This document shows, in pieces, positions 24,548-33,487 of a stretch of DNA of 64,000 nt (the first letter of the stretch is position 1; each line of letters begins with the position of its first letter). The translations under genes were made by a program, and so were the position numbers. The DNA lies in the NCBI GenBank assembly GCA_018673255.1, contig JABHDC010000028.1, positions 47,638-111,637 of the forward strand, in the 5' to 3' direction. Source of the DNA: Gemmatimonadota bacterium. Lineage in GTDB: Bacteria > Latescibacterota > UBA2968 > UBA8231. Below the pieces are notes generated by a model. It saw only the letters and a program-made list of their open reading frames with translations, was not told the DNA's origin and searched no databases.

Positions 24548-27418
24548 CTACTTGTAGGTCCGCGTCTGTTTCCAGGCTTCCACATCGGCGATGGATGTCG
24601 CCCCCAGTTGATCATCCATTTCGTGCTGACTGGCAAAACCCAGCACGGTACGGGACCGGCTCGTCTGCCCGGACAACGCTTCAGTCAGGGCCGCCGATAC
24701 CTGCTCTCGCGTCAGGGCCTCGAGGGCAGCGATCGTTTCCTGTTTGTGGACGAAGTTGCCCTGCTGTGTGAAGGCCAGTGCATTCAGTGTCGACGCCTTC
24801 TCGGCGATCGTCTTCTCCTTCTGCCTGAGTTCCTCGATGGCGGCGGCCTTTAGATCGTTGAAGGCCTCTTCGGTGATCGCGTCGAAGGTCGCTGGCAGGG
24901 TGGCGATGAACTCGCTTGCCAGTTGCTCCACATCATCTGCCCCATGGGTCGCGGACTGGATGATGAAATACAGGTACGCCTGATCGGGATTCAACGAGGC
25001 TGCCCCGGCAGCGACGATATATCCCAGCTGCTGCCGGGTCCGCATTTCGGTGAAGAAAGGCTGGTAGAGGAAGGGATTCAGAAGCGCCGTCAGGGCCCGT
25101 GTGTGGGGTGTCGTTTCGCCGAGGTAGTAGTCACGACGGAAGGCGGAGTTGTTGACCTCCAACTGCTCGGCGTAAAGAATCGACTCCTGCGCCGGCAGCT
25201 GCAGATACCTCTGCGAGAACGTCGCCGCTACGGGAACGGGCGATGCGCCGATCGTATCTACCATCTTGCGCGTGAGGGCGACGGCACGCTCGACCGGCAG
25301 GTCACCGTGCACGAGGGCCTCGATGAACACCTTCCCATACAACGTCCGCGAGAAGTCGTGGACCTCATCCAGTGTCAGTGCCCTGACGATGGGCAGACGG
25401 GTCTCCTCGCGGTAACTCTCGGCCTGCAGCAGTTCGTAGTTGCGCGCCCGCACGATGCGCCATGCATCCTGCCTGGAGAAATTCTCCAGACTGCGCAGGG
25501 TTCGGTCCTTGATGGCGGCGAAGGTCTCCTCTGAGATGCGAATGTTCTGCATGTGACTGAGGACGTGCTCGAACAGCTTCTCAGTGGATCCGCCATATCC
25601 ATTGATGCTGAAGTAGACCCCTTCATAGCCGTTGGCGAAGCTGTAAGACAGCCCTGCCAGTCGGGCCGGATAGGCCAACTCGTTCAGCGACTCGTTAACA
25701 CAGGTTGTGTACATATCGAGCAGCACCTTGAAGCGCAGATCCATGCGCTCAAGGGGAAAGCGGAACTTGTATTGGAGCGAGGCCTTGGGACGCAGGAACT
25801 GGGTATCGAGCGAGTGATAGAGAGTCAGCCCCGGCTCATCGATCACGCGAAGGGGCAGCACATCGTCGCTTTGGGCACGGACGGGGATGGATACCGCTGC
25901 AGGGATGAATGGATTGGCTTCAGGTAGGCGCAGTTCCGGCCGACTCGGCAGGTGAGTCAATTCCTGATAGAATGCCGCATCTTCGCTGTAGCTGTATTGG
26001 GCGCCATAGTGGGTTTCGGTATCCGTCGTCGGCACACCCTTGGCCGTCAACGTGACCAGCATGTTTTCCCGTCGCAGGTGCGATAGCAGAAGATGGTAGG
26101 GCGCCGGATCCTCATCGCCGTAGAGGTAGGGCACCCGGTCGACGATCTCCAGTGAGTATTTCACCAGATTGCCCGCATGCCGGCTGACGGCTCCGGCACC
26201 CTCACCCTTGTCCGAATAGATCTCGTTCAAGGCCGCCATCGTGCGCTGTTCCTGGAAGTGGTAGGCGGGGTAGTCTGAGGCCTGGAGCATGTCGATGTAA
26301 CTCAGACAGAGTTTGACGACGTCCCGGTATGACTCTAGTCCTTCCGGCGTCAACTCCACACGGATCGACAGGGCCCCGTAGTCCAGCGTAGCCAGGTAGC
26401 TGCTGGCAGTCAGTCCTGTGGCCAGATTCTCTTTCTTGAGAAGCGACAGCAGTGATCCGGCCCCTTCATGTCCGATGAGACTCATGAGCATCTCGCCCGG
26501 CTTGCTCAGATAGGTATCGGCGAAACCGGGCAGGTCGAATTCCAGTTCGAGGGTGCGTATGTCCTTGACGGGCTCGATCTGGATGAGTCGGAAGGTCGGC
26601 TTGTCGACCAGGTAGTCCGACGGGTATCTCGGTTGGGGGATGTCCCGGTTCTCGATCTGGGCAAAATGACGGCGCGCCCACACGGCCAGACTGTCCACCG
26701 GTTCGTTGCTCATCAGGATCAGACCCATGCGATCGGCACTGTAATGGGCCTCGTAGAAATCCAGCAACTCCTTGCGAGTGACATTGCCGAGGGTCTCCAG
26801 GGATCCGGTGCCGAACATCTGTTCCGGGTGGCCAGGCCGGTAGAACAGACTCTGGATGGCGTACGTCCGGCGACTGTCGTTTTCCAGATTCTTCTGATAC
26901 TCGGATTGCACGGCGTTCATCTCACGCTCGGTAAACTCCTCTGTGAACAGAGGGGCGATGAAGAACTGTGCGAATCGGTCGAGAGATCCCTCGAAGGCGT
27001 TGTGGTTGATTTCGTAGAAGTAGTTTGTGTGATCACCGGCGGTATAGGCGTTGTTGTAGCCGCCGTTGTCGTTCATGTAGGCGCCATACTCGTCGACACC
27101 CGGGTATTTCTGCGTCCCCAGGAAGAGCATATGCTCGAGAAAATGAGCCAGACCCTGGTCTTCGACGGGGTTGTCGAGTGACCCGACTTCAACGAGCATC
27201 GCCGCCGCCGACTTGTTGAAGCGCGGATCCGACACCATCAGAACACGCAACCCATTGTCCAGAACGAATCGCTGCGTGACCGACTCATCCAGAGGGTGCT
27301 TTCCCCCGGTGGGTTCGGCAACGCGCGTCACGGCCATGTCAGCAGTGATGGCAGCCGTCTGCGGGCTGGCGCAGCCCGTGACCACGGCAAGCAACAGAAT
27401 CGGATACAGACGCTTCAT
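24548..27418 (-). CDS. M16 family zinc metalloprotease, lipoprotein
   Basis: The start ATG at 27418 has AAGGA 6 bases upstream and gives MKRLYPILLLAVVTGCASPQ, a lipoprotein signal with the cysteine at residue 16. The 956-residue protein is pitrilysin/insulinase-like. The inverted zinc motif HFLEH is at residues 92-96, and the third ligand Glu173 lies 77 residues after the second His (EREMNAVQSE), the exact HxxEH-x76-E spacing of protease III. Four M16 half-domains can be followed, including TREMRTRQQLGYIVAAGAAS-type motifs (FTEMRTRQQLGYIVAAG) in the C-terminal half. It should degrade peptides in the periplasm, anchored in the inner or outer membrane. It lies 246 bases upstream of the CotH gene on the same strand. 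No gene is seen in that interval. Confidence 0.9.
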   Translation of the reverse strand: MKRLYPILLLAVVTGCASPQTAAITADMAVTRVAEPTGGKHPLDESVTQRFVLDNGLRVLMVSDPRFNKSAAAMLVEVGSLDNPVEDQGLAHFLEHMLFLGTQKYPGVDEYGAYMNDNGGYNNAYTAGDHTNYFYEINHNAFEGSLDRFAQFFIAPLFTEEFTEREMNAVQSEYQKNLENDSRRTYAIQSLFYRPGHPEQMFGTGSLETLGNVTRKELLDFYEAHYSADRMGLILMSNEPVDSLAVWARRHFAQIENRDIPQPRYPSDYLVDKPTFRLIQIEPVKDIRTLELEFDLPGFADTYLSKPGEMLMSLIGHEGAGSLLSLLKKENLATGLTASSYLATLDYGALSIRVELTPEGLESYRDVVKLCLSYIDMLQASDYPAYHFQEQRTMAALNEIYSDKGEGAGAVSRHAGNLVKYSLEIVDRVPYLYGDEDPAPYHLLLSHLRRENMLVTLTAKGVPTTDTETHYGAQYSYSEDAAFYQELTHLPSRPELRLPEANPFIPAAVSIPVRAQSDDVLPLRVIDEPGLTLYHSLDTQFLRPKASLQYKFRFPLERMDLRFKVLLDMYTTCVNESLNELAYPARLAGLSYSFANGYEGVYFSINGYGGSTEKLFEHVLSHMQNIRISEETFAAIKDRTLRSLENFSRQDAWRIVRARNYELLQAESYREETRLPIVRALTLDEVHDFSRTLYGKVFIEALVHGDLPVERAVALTRKMVDTIGASPVPVAATFSQRYLQLPAQESILYAEQLEVNNSAFRRDYYLGETTPHTRALTALLNPFLYQPFFTEMRTRQQLGYIVAAGAASLNPDQAYLYFIIQSATHGADDVEQLASEFIATLPATFDAITEEAFNDLKAAAIEELRQKEKTIAEKASTLNALAFTQQGNFVHKQETIAALEALTREQVSAALTEALSGQTSRSRTVLGFASQHEMDDQLGATSIADVEAWKQTRTYK

Positions 27419-27619
27419 CGAGATTCCTTGTCTATGGAAGAGATTCCGCAGGAGATATCGTATCAACGATACTCTCACCAGCGGACGCGGGCGACCCCTA
27501 TGACATAGGCAGGCGCAAACCACCGTGCTTTTCCGGCGTCGACACCCAATCGATCCAGAAATAGCGGGGCGCCCGATTCCGGGGGTCAGCCGCTCTTCTT
27601 GCGTCCTGATCTCTCGAGA

Positions 27620-27690
27620 AAACTCTACCTAAACTCTTTATTATCAATATCTTCATATAACTTTGTATCAAGTTGTATAACAAAGAAGTA
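27620..27690. promoter_or_regulatory. AT-rich promoter region in a 444-bp intergenic stretch
   Basis: The interval 27419-27862 holds no convincing gene. Bases 27620-27690 are unusually A/T-rich for this window and contain TAACTTTG (a TAnnTTTG-type -7 element as in Bacteroidota) and TATAAC. This is a probable promoter for the repeat protein to the right. A short inverted repeat GTATC-AAC-GATAC at 27460-27472 lies 40 bp in front of the M16 gene start and may serve that gene. A 35-codon frame from ATG 27696 has no homology. Confidence 0.45.
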
Positions 27691-27862
27691 GGGAGATGGC
27701 CCGTTCTGCCGATGGTCAGGATATGGGGGCTACATCATATACCGAGCAGAGGTCTCCAGCACACATGGCGTGCAGGGGCGCACGCGAAACCTGGCGATCA
27801 CAGTGATACGGCAACCGGGAAGGACAGCAGCAAGCCTTACGCTGGGGCGCCCCCTCGAGGGG

Positions 27863-30800
27863 ATGGACGCGTCTATCCCGCGCGGCATCTCCTCTCGGCC
27901 GCGAGGATCGGGTCGTCCCGGACGCTGGACGCCTGCCGGATGCGCCCTCATCCTGCTGTTCGCCCTCTTGCTGACCGCGGGGGGCGCCGCGGCCCAGTGG
28001 AGCAGCTCCACCAGCAACACCACAGAGGACCTCACCGAGGCCGTCTTCATCACCGCCACCATCGCCGCCGCAGCAGGCGACAACGGCATCGTGATGAGAA
28101 CCCCCGACACGGGCACATCCTGGAATGCCACAGCTTCGGCTGCCGGCCCCACACCGGAGGACCTCAAGAGCATCATCTTCCTCAGCCCCACCGTTGGTGT
28201 GGGCATCGGGAAGAATGGCGCCATGGTGCGCAGCACCGACAGCGGCGCCTCGTGGTCGGCCGTCAGCATCCCGGGCAGCAAGGAACTGACCGCCATCCAT
28301 TCCAGTGGCACCACGGTCATCGCCGTGGGCAAGAAGAACGGCGCCTTCTCCACCATCATCTTCAGCACCGACAGCGGTGCCAGTTGGTTCAGCGGCACCG
28401 TCGCGGCCGACCCCGGCAAGGACCTGGAAGGCATCGTCGTCCTGTCCGCCACCAATGCCGTCGCCATCGGCAAGAAAGGGGGTGGTGTCTCTACCGTCCT
28501 GCGCACCACCGATGGCGGCCTCAACTGGAGCGTCCAGCCGATCACTGGCGACACCGGTCAGGACCTGAAAGGCCTAGATGCCAGCGGTGCCACCCTCGTC
28601 GCCGTGGGCAAGAAGGCCGGGGGGATCTCAACCGTTCTGCGCAGCACCGACGGCGGCCTCTCCTGGTCCGTCCGCCCCGTCATCGCCGATCCGGCGCAGG
28701 ACCTCAACCAGGTCGCCTTCATCAACGGTGTCACCTGGGTCGCTGTTGGCAAGAATGGCGTCATCCTGCGCAGCACCGACGGGGGCATGGTATGGGCCGT
28801 GGTCGCCAGTCCGGTGGCGAAGGAGTTCACAGCTCTCCATCTCAGTGGTGCCACCATCATCGCCGTGGGCAAGAGGGACGGCGCCGTCTCTACCATTGCC
28901 TACAGCTCGAACAGCGGCGCCAACTGGAACGCTGGCGTGGTCGCCGCAGACCCGGGCAAGGATCTCAGCGATGTCACCGTTCTCTCCGGAACGGTCGCCG
29001 TTGCCGTGGGCAAGGCGAACGGCGCGGTCTCGACGGTGCTGCGGACCACCAACAGCGGCGCCAACTGGAGCGTCCAGACCATCATCGATGATCTCGGCGA
29101 GGACCTGGAGGAGGTCGCCTCCAACGGCGGCGCCATTGCCCTTGCCATTGGCAAGGGCGGCTCTTTCGTGCGAAGTACCGACAGCGGTGCCACGTGGACC
29201 AATCCCATCCAGACCAGCCCGGCTGCATTGCTGAACGGCATCGCCTACAGCGGCGCCACCGTCATCGCCGCCGGGGCCGTGGATGTGAACTCGAATATCA
29301 TCTACAGCACCGACCAGGGAACGACCTGGTTCACCGGGGTCGTCGCCGCCGACCCGAAGAAGAACCTCAACGATGTCGCCCTCCTTTCGGCGACCAACGC
29401 CGTCGCCGTCGGCCAGAACACCGGGGGCACGTCCACGGTGCTCCGCACCACCAATAGCGGTGCCACCTGGAGTGTCCGGCCAGTCACCGGAGACCCAGGC
29501 AAAGAGCTGCTCGCCGTCGCCTCCAGCGGCAGTGGGGTGGTCGCCGTCGGCAAGAACGCCGGCGGCACCTCGACCGTGCTCCGCAGTGGGGACAGCGGCG
29601 CCTCGTGGAACCTGCAGGCCGTGGCCGGCGACCCGGGACAGCAACTCAATGCCGTCGCCTTCTCAACCGGTGCCAATGTGATAGCCGTCGGGAAGGCCGG
29701 TGTCATTCTGCGCAGCACCAACGGCGGCGTTGCCTGGGCGGTGATGGGTGCAGTGACGGGTAACGAGTTGAAGGACATCGCCATCGACGCCAATGATGCC
29801 ACCCGGGTCCTTGCTGTGGGCAAGAACGGCACCATCGTGCGCAGCACCGACAGTGGTGCCACCTGGGCAGTAGTGGGCGCCGCAGTGACCGGCAGCAACC
29901 TGAACTCCGCCGTCTTCAGCGACAATACGGCCATCGCAGTAGGTGACGGCGGCACCATCGTGCGCAGCACCAATGGTGGAGCCACGTGGTTCGCCGAGGC
30001 CAGCTCCACGGGGAACAACCTCAACGACGCCATCTTCAACGGCAATACGGGCGCCATTCTGATAGGCGATGCCGGGACCATCAGGCAGAGCGCGCCGACG
30101 CCCAGCGTGTTGCCGACCTCACTGGCCTTCGGCAGCGTCAATGTCGGGGTATCCGCTTCACTCGCGGTGACGGTGAACAACACCGGCATCGCGCCGCTGA
30201 CGGTCTCCAGTATCACCTCCAGTGACGGTGAGTTCGTACCCGATATCACCAACTTTGTCCTGGCCACTGGCGCCAGCCAGATCGTCAACGTCACCTTCAC
30301 GCCCACATCGGCTGGGGCGCGAGCCGCCTCCCTGACCATCACCCACAGTGGCGTCCCGAACCCGATCACCGTTTCCATGAGCGGCACTGGAACTGGCACG
30401 AGTATCGGCCTCTCGACTGGCTCGCTCGGTTTCGGCAATGTGGTGACCCTGGCGTCGAAGACACTGCCGGTGACGGTGACCAACTCCGGTGGGGCCAACC
30501 TGGTGGTGACCAATATCACCTCGGACGACGGCCAGTTCGCACCCGACGTGACCAACTTCACCGTCCTCCCGGGAGGCACTCGGGTCGTCAACGTCACTTT
30601 CACATCGGTAACTCCCGGATCCAAGTCGGGCACGCTGACTCTCACCCACAACGCTTTTGGGGGCACCTCCACCGTGTCCGTGGCAGGCGATGCCACCGTT
30701 GGCTTTGCGACGCCCCTCGGTCTGGATTTCGGCCACGTCGAACTCGCCGGTAACGCCTCCCTGCCCGTGGTGCTGTCCAACCCCAGCGCCGTACCCCTGA

Positions 30801-31189
30801 CCGTGACCAGTGTCGTATCGAGCAATCCCGCCTTTGTGCCGGATCTCAGCACCTTTGTGATCGCCCCAGGGGGGAATCAGGTCGTCAATGTCTCCTTTGA
30901 GCCGGCGGAGACGGGGACTCATAGCGCTCTGCTGTCTGTTACTCACAACCCCACGGTGACGATGGCCATGGGCGGCGTCGGCGGCGACGGAGTGGATGTG
31001 GGAGTGCCAGAGCCGGCGAACAGGGAGAAGCCACTGACCATCGTTGTCCCCTTCGGTGGGGAGTTTTACATGGGCCTGCTGGTGGGAGCCTATGGACTGT
31101 GCTCCCTGTGGCGGCGGGATAGACATCCTCAGGAAGACGGCGCGGATCCTCGAGCCGGGGTTCTGCCAGACACGAGGGAGATGACATGA
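27863..31189 (+). CDS. Secreted repeat protein: 15 Ycf48/BNR-like propeller units, three anchor-D domains, exosortase-type C-terminus
   Basis: A start at ATG 27863 (MDASIPRG, GAGG close upstream) puts a signal peptide within reach (CALILLFALLLTAGGAAAQ). A GTG at 27770 is the longer choice. About 15 units of roughly 45-55 residues follow, each with RSTDSGATW- or RTTNSGANW-like turns and an IAVGKNG strand, as in Ycf48/sortilin propellers. Three choice-of-anchor-D domains come next (LAFGSVNVGVSAS, LGFGNVVTLASKT, LDFGHVELAGNAS). The end reads VPEP, then a hydrophobic FYMGLLVGAYGLCSLW and the basic RRDRH, a layout like PEP-CTERM sorting signals but with about 45 more residues than usual after VPEP. 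The next gene is an exosortase with a four-base overlap, so this is almost certainly its substrate. Likely a surface-anchored binding protein. Confidence 0.85.
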   Translation: MDASIPRGISSRPRGSGRPGRWTPAGCALILLFALLLTAGGAAAQWSSSTSNTTEDLTEAVFITATIAAAAGDNGIVMRTPDTGTSWNATASAAGPTPEDLKSIIFLSPTVGVGIGKNGAMVRSTDSGASWSAVSIPGSKELTAIHSSGTTVIAVGKKNGAFSTIIFSTDSGASWFSGTVAADPGKDLEGIVVLSATNAVAIGKKGGGVSTVLRTTDGGLNWSVQPITGDTGQDLKGLDASGATLVAVGKKAGGISTVLRSTDGGLSWSVRPVIADPAQDLNQVAFINGVTWVAVGKNGVILRSTDGGMVWAVVASPVAKEFTALHLSGATIIAVGKRDGAVSTIAYSSNSGANWNAGVVAADPGKDLSDVTVLSGTVAVAVGKANGAVSTVLRTTNSGANWSVQTIIDDLGEDLEEVASNGGAIALAIGKGGSFVRSTDSGATWTNPIQTSPAALLNGIAYSGATVIAAGAVDVNSNIIYSTDQGTTWFTGVVAADPKKNLNDVALLSATNAVAVGQNTGGTSTVLRTTNSGATWSVRPVTGDPGKELLAVASSGSGVVAVGKNAGGTSTVLRSGDSGASWNLQAVAGDPGQQLNAVAFSTGANVIAVGKAGVILRSTNGGVAWAVMGAVTGNELKDIAIDANDATRVLAVGKNGTIVRSTDSGATWAVVGAAVTGSNLNSAVFSDNTAIAVGDGGTIVRSTNGGATWFAEASSTGNNLNDAIFNGNTGAILIGDAGTIRQSAPTPSVLPTSLAFGSVNVGVSASLAVTVNNTGIAPLTVSSITSSDGEFVPDITNFVLATGASQIVNVTFTPTSAGARAASLTITHSGVPNPITVSMSGTGTGTSIGLSTGSLGFGNVVTLASKTLPVTVTNSGGANLVVTNITSDDGQFAPDVTNFTVLPGGTRVVNVTFTSVTPGSKSGTLTLTHNAFGGTSTVSVAGDATVGFATPLGLDFGHVELAGNASLPVVLSNPSAVPLTVTSVVSSNPAFVPDLSTFVIAPGGNQVVNVSFEPAETGTHSALLSVTHNPTVTMAMGGVGGDGVDVGVPEPANREKPLTIVVPFGGEFYMGLLVGAYGLCSLWRRDRHPQEDGADPRAGVLPDTREMT
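28000..30090 (+). repeat. Degenerate coding tandem repeats (15 propeller units)
   Basis: Bases 28000-30090 repeat phrases such as GCCGTGGGCAAGAAG and CGCAGCACCGACAGCGGTGC about every 130-170 bp, with drift between units. Units 4-5 and 11-12 are closest to each other, which points to recent internal duplication. They encode the TDSGxxW turns of the propeller. The repeat length varies mostly through the presence or absence of a KxGGxST insert. Confidence 0.75.
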
Positions 31190-31722
31190 ACCGACCTACC
31201 TTCCCCAGGACCTGCGGACCGGGATTTGCGGTGCTCTTTGTCACCTGCCTCGGTCTGTTGTCTCTCGGCTTCAGCTACGGGGAGTCGGCCCTGCGTCGTC
31301 TCTACCTGTACCCTGTGTCTCTGTCAGCGGCGGCACTTCTCGACCTGCTCGGGATACAGACGACTCTGGACACGGCCTCAATGGCCGAGGGGTTCTGCGC
31401 TCTGGTCATGGAGGGTGTCGTCTTCCAGGTCACCCAGGAATGCGCCGGGATCTTCGCCCTCTTCATCTACCTGGCGGCGGTATGCGCCTATCCTGCCAGT
31501 ACGTCCCACAAGGTGCGGGGCGCACTCTGGGGGATTCCGCTGTTCTTTGCCTATGCCACCTGTCGCCTGGCCCTGCTGGGGCTGATCGCCCAGGCCATAC
31601 CTGCCTGGCTCCAGTTCTTCCATGTCTATCTGCTGGTGATCCTCAATATGGGATTCACCATGTTCCTGTGGGCGAAGTGGATAGAGCGTGGGAGACTGAC
31701 CGAGGTTGTCAGCAAGAGATGA
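31186..31722 (+). CDS. Exosortase, short form (XrtH-like)
   Basis: The 178-residue membrane protein has about six hydrophobic segments and the exosortase/archaeosortase catalytic set in the correct order: Cys86 in VTQECAGIFALFIYLAA, Arg127 in FAYATCRLALLGLIA and His146 in WLQFFHVYLLVILN. The size is that of short, dedicated exosortases such as XrtH rather than the 280-500 residue EpsH type. Such enzymes cut C-terminal tripartite signals of secreted proteins at the membrane. Its ATG overlaps the stop of the repeat protein by four bases, and its own stop overlaps the next start by four bases. The three genes form one coupled unit, with the first as the obvious substrate. Confidence 0.85.
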   Translation: MNRPTFPRTCGPGFAVLFVTCLGLLSLGFSYGESALRRLYLYPVSLSAAALLDLLGIQTTLDTASMAEGFCALVMEGVVFQVTQECAGIFALFIYLAAVCAYPASTSHKVRGALWGIPLFFAYATCRLALLGLIAQAIPAWLQFFHVYLLVILNMGFTMFLWAKWIERGRLTEVVSKR

Positions 31723-32261
31723 ACTACTTCCCCCAACTCCCCAGGCCGGCCACCTTCATTGCACGCTATGTCGCCGCCTTGTTCCTGCTCCTGATGTTAT
31801 GGGGCGCGATCTCGGGATACTACCTGAATGCCTTGATCGCCCTCGTGAACGTCGCGACGAGTCTGGCGGGTATGCCTTCACAGCTACAACTCCCGCGATT
31901 CGCCGGGCACGACGTTGTCTTCACCGGAGTTGTAGGCGGGATCGCACTCTTTGCCGTGACCCCCGACCGCCCGATGGTCTGGAAGCTGCGGTGGTTTGCC
32001 CTCCTCGTGGGACTGCTCTCGGCCGCTCATCTGCTTGTCCTCTTCCTGCAGATGCATCTCGTCTACCTGGAAATCCTTGACCATCAGGACCACGACCTGC
32101 CCTCGCAGAGCTTGTCCGCGATACGCGCCGCGTACCGTTATAGTGCTGGCTACCTGATCGAGTTCTGGCGACGCTGGGGATCTGCCGTGTTATCTCTGCT
32201 GCTCTGGCTTGGTGCCCTCTCACTCCACGGCGGCCCGGTGGGTGAGTCAGCTCCGGATTGA
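31719..32261 (+). CDS. Exosortase-associated membrane protein
   Basis: I place the start at ATG 31719, overlapping the exosortase stop. The 180-residue product has four hydrophobic segments (YVAALFLLLMLWGAISGYYL, DVVFTGVVGGIALFAV, LRWFALLVGLLSAAHLLVLFL and SAVLSLLLWLGALSL). A polar loop, LEILDHQDHDLPSQSL, lies before the last one. It resembles in size and topology the membrane proteins usually encoded after XrtH-type exosortases. This is inference from context, as I cannot align them. It probably sits with the exosortase in the inner membrane. Confidence 0.65.
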   Translation: MNYFPQLPRPATFIARYVAALFLLLMLWGAISGYYLNALIALVNVATSLAGMPSQLQLPRFAGHDVVFTGVVGGIALFAVTPDRPMVWKLRWFALLVGLLSAAHLLVLFLQMHLVYLEILDHQDHDLPSQSLSAIRAAYRYSAGYLIEFWRRWGSAVLSLLLWLGALSLHGGPVGESAPD

Positions 32262-32472
32262 TACCTGTTCGAGGGACTTCCTGTCGTGCTGTCATCAGTT
32301 CGAACAGAGCGACACAAGTCGCTGTTTTCACATCACATACACAACACTCAGACGATCACACTCACCCGTGGGTCCAAGTGGCTGGTTCGCAGGATGATTC
32401 TATTTTATCCTTTTATGGCTATTGTTGTCTATTTTACAGGCTCCCCAATACGCCATCCCGGTTCGAGGATTC

Positions 32473-33288
32473 GTGGAATCACTGCAGCAAGCACACCAGC
32501 CATCACTTCTGCCAGAAGCGATTCGCGACCAATTGTGGCAACGGGTGGATGCGCGCCTGGCGCGGGGGGATGCGCTGGTCACGTCAGCTGATTTTCTGAG
32601 GGCTCTCGAAGCCGACTATTTCGACTGCACGGGAAAACGTGTCACCCGGCCTCTGCGGGCAGCCTTGAGGTCCGGTGTCATCCACAAGAACCGGGACCAT
32701 CCTGAGCGCTATGTTGGTATCGGTGCGCAGAACTCGGTCAATCGAGCATTTCAGTCCGGTTGTCTGCAGTTGGAGTGGGACCCGGTCAGAATCGCTGTCG
32801 ACGGACCACTGGCTCTTGCCCGTTTCAAGTCTCGTGACAGGATCCGGGATCTCTTGTTTGGGGTCGGGCTCAAGCCGGCCCTGATCGATGACGGCGCCTG
32901 TATTGAGCATGCAATTCTGGTGGTTTCCGGTGGACGTGAGCCACTCGCCAGACGGGATCATGGCGAGCCCCTGGCGCCGCCCACGCTGGGTGTTGTCTCA
33001 TCGGATGCCACTGACACGACTGACGTCCCGACACCAGCATCTGGTCCTGATGAAGATCTGACAGCAGACGAGATCAGGTTGGGAGCCCTCGTCGCGCGGG
33101 TCGAGATGAGAGTCGCTGGTGGCACTCGCCGCGTCCCTTCCAGATTGGTCCGCCATCCCGACGACCCGACTCAATACGTCCTGGCCAAGCGCAATGCCGC
33201 CAGCGGCGCGCTGGAGCCGGCGATGCGACGAGGTGCTTACCGGCTGGTAGAGCGCCAGAGCGACGGGGTCTGGCAGGCAGTCGGCTGA
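32473..33288 (+). CDS. Uncharacterised protein with possible winged-helix domain
   Basis: I chose GTG at 32473 because GAGG lies 5 bases upstream. The frame stays open from TTG 32422. The 271-residue product is not recognised. Residues about 25-90 look like a helical DNA-binding segment (TSADFLRALEADYFDCTGKRVTRPLRAALRSG). The middle has a beta-rich part, and an acidic linker (DTTDVPTPASGPDEDLTADE) leads to a C-terminal strand domain ending SRLVRHPDDPTQYVLAKRN. No membrane segment or signal is seen. It stands alone between the exosortase unit (same strand) and xthA (convergent). The 210 bases in front hold no gene. Confidence 0.55.
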   Translation: MESLQQAHQPSLLPEAIRDQLWQRVDARLARGDALVTSADFLRALEADYFDCTGKRVTRPLRAALRSGVIHKNRDHPERYVGIGAQNSVNRAFQSGCLQLEWDPVRIAVDGPLALARFKSRDRIRDLLFGVGLKPALIDDGACIEHAILVVSGGREPLARRDHGEPLAPPTLGVVSSDATDTTDVPTPASGPDEDLTADEIRLGALVARVEMRVAGGTRRVPSRLVRHPDDPTQYVLAKRNAASGALEPAMRRGAYRLVERQSDGVWQAVG

Positions 33289-33337
33289 ATCAGCGCCATC
33301 TCGGCGCCGATTCTGGCGGGGCCGCTTGGGCAGGCGC

Positions 33338-33487
33338 TCAGGCTTCCTGTGCCGCTGCGTGCAGAATCTTCACCAGCCCATACATGTTCACATCGCCCTC
33401 ATCGGGCCAGGTCTCGCAAAAATCGTGCAGGTGAGGAAGGCCGGCCAAGGTGGCGGCGGCGTGCTCTGGATCGAGCGAGGGAGCTGC
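33338..33487 (-). other. Open 49-codon frame directly after the xthA stop
   Basis: In the same frame as xthA, right after its TAG (33488-33490), 49 sense codons run to a TGA at 33338. The peptide looks like protein rather than noise (LPHLHDFCETWPDEGDVN, then MYGLVKILHAAAQEA). There is no ATG start; TTG 13 codons in is possible. It may be an extension reached by stop read-through, a small separate gene, or the tail of a deleted gene. The 199 bases between xthA and the gene on the other side hold nothing else. Confidence 0.3.

Noticed and set aside
27696..27803. 35-codon frame after the A/T-rich promoter
   Set aside because: The purine run directly abuts the ATG, composition is not protein-like and the true gene starts further right.
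27673..29091. Plus-strand open frame rich in H, R and Q at the start of the repeat protein
   Set aside because: Alternative-frame reading of the same repeats; no signal peptide or fold pattern.
29302..30852. Minus-strand open frame of 516 residues within the repeat protein
   Set aside because: Shadow of the repeat codons; the V/P/T-rich sequence mirrors the plus-strand turns and no start site is present.
32262..32472. Possible small RNA or promoter before the orphan gene
   Set aside because: A/T-rich patch only; no hairpin-plus-T-run and no conserved element seen.
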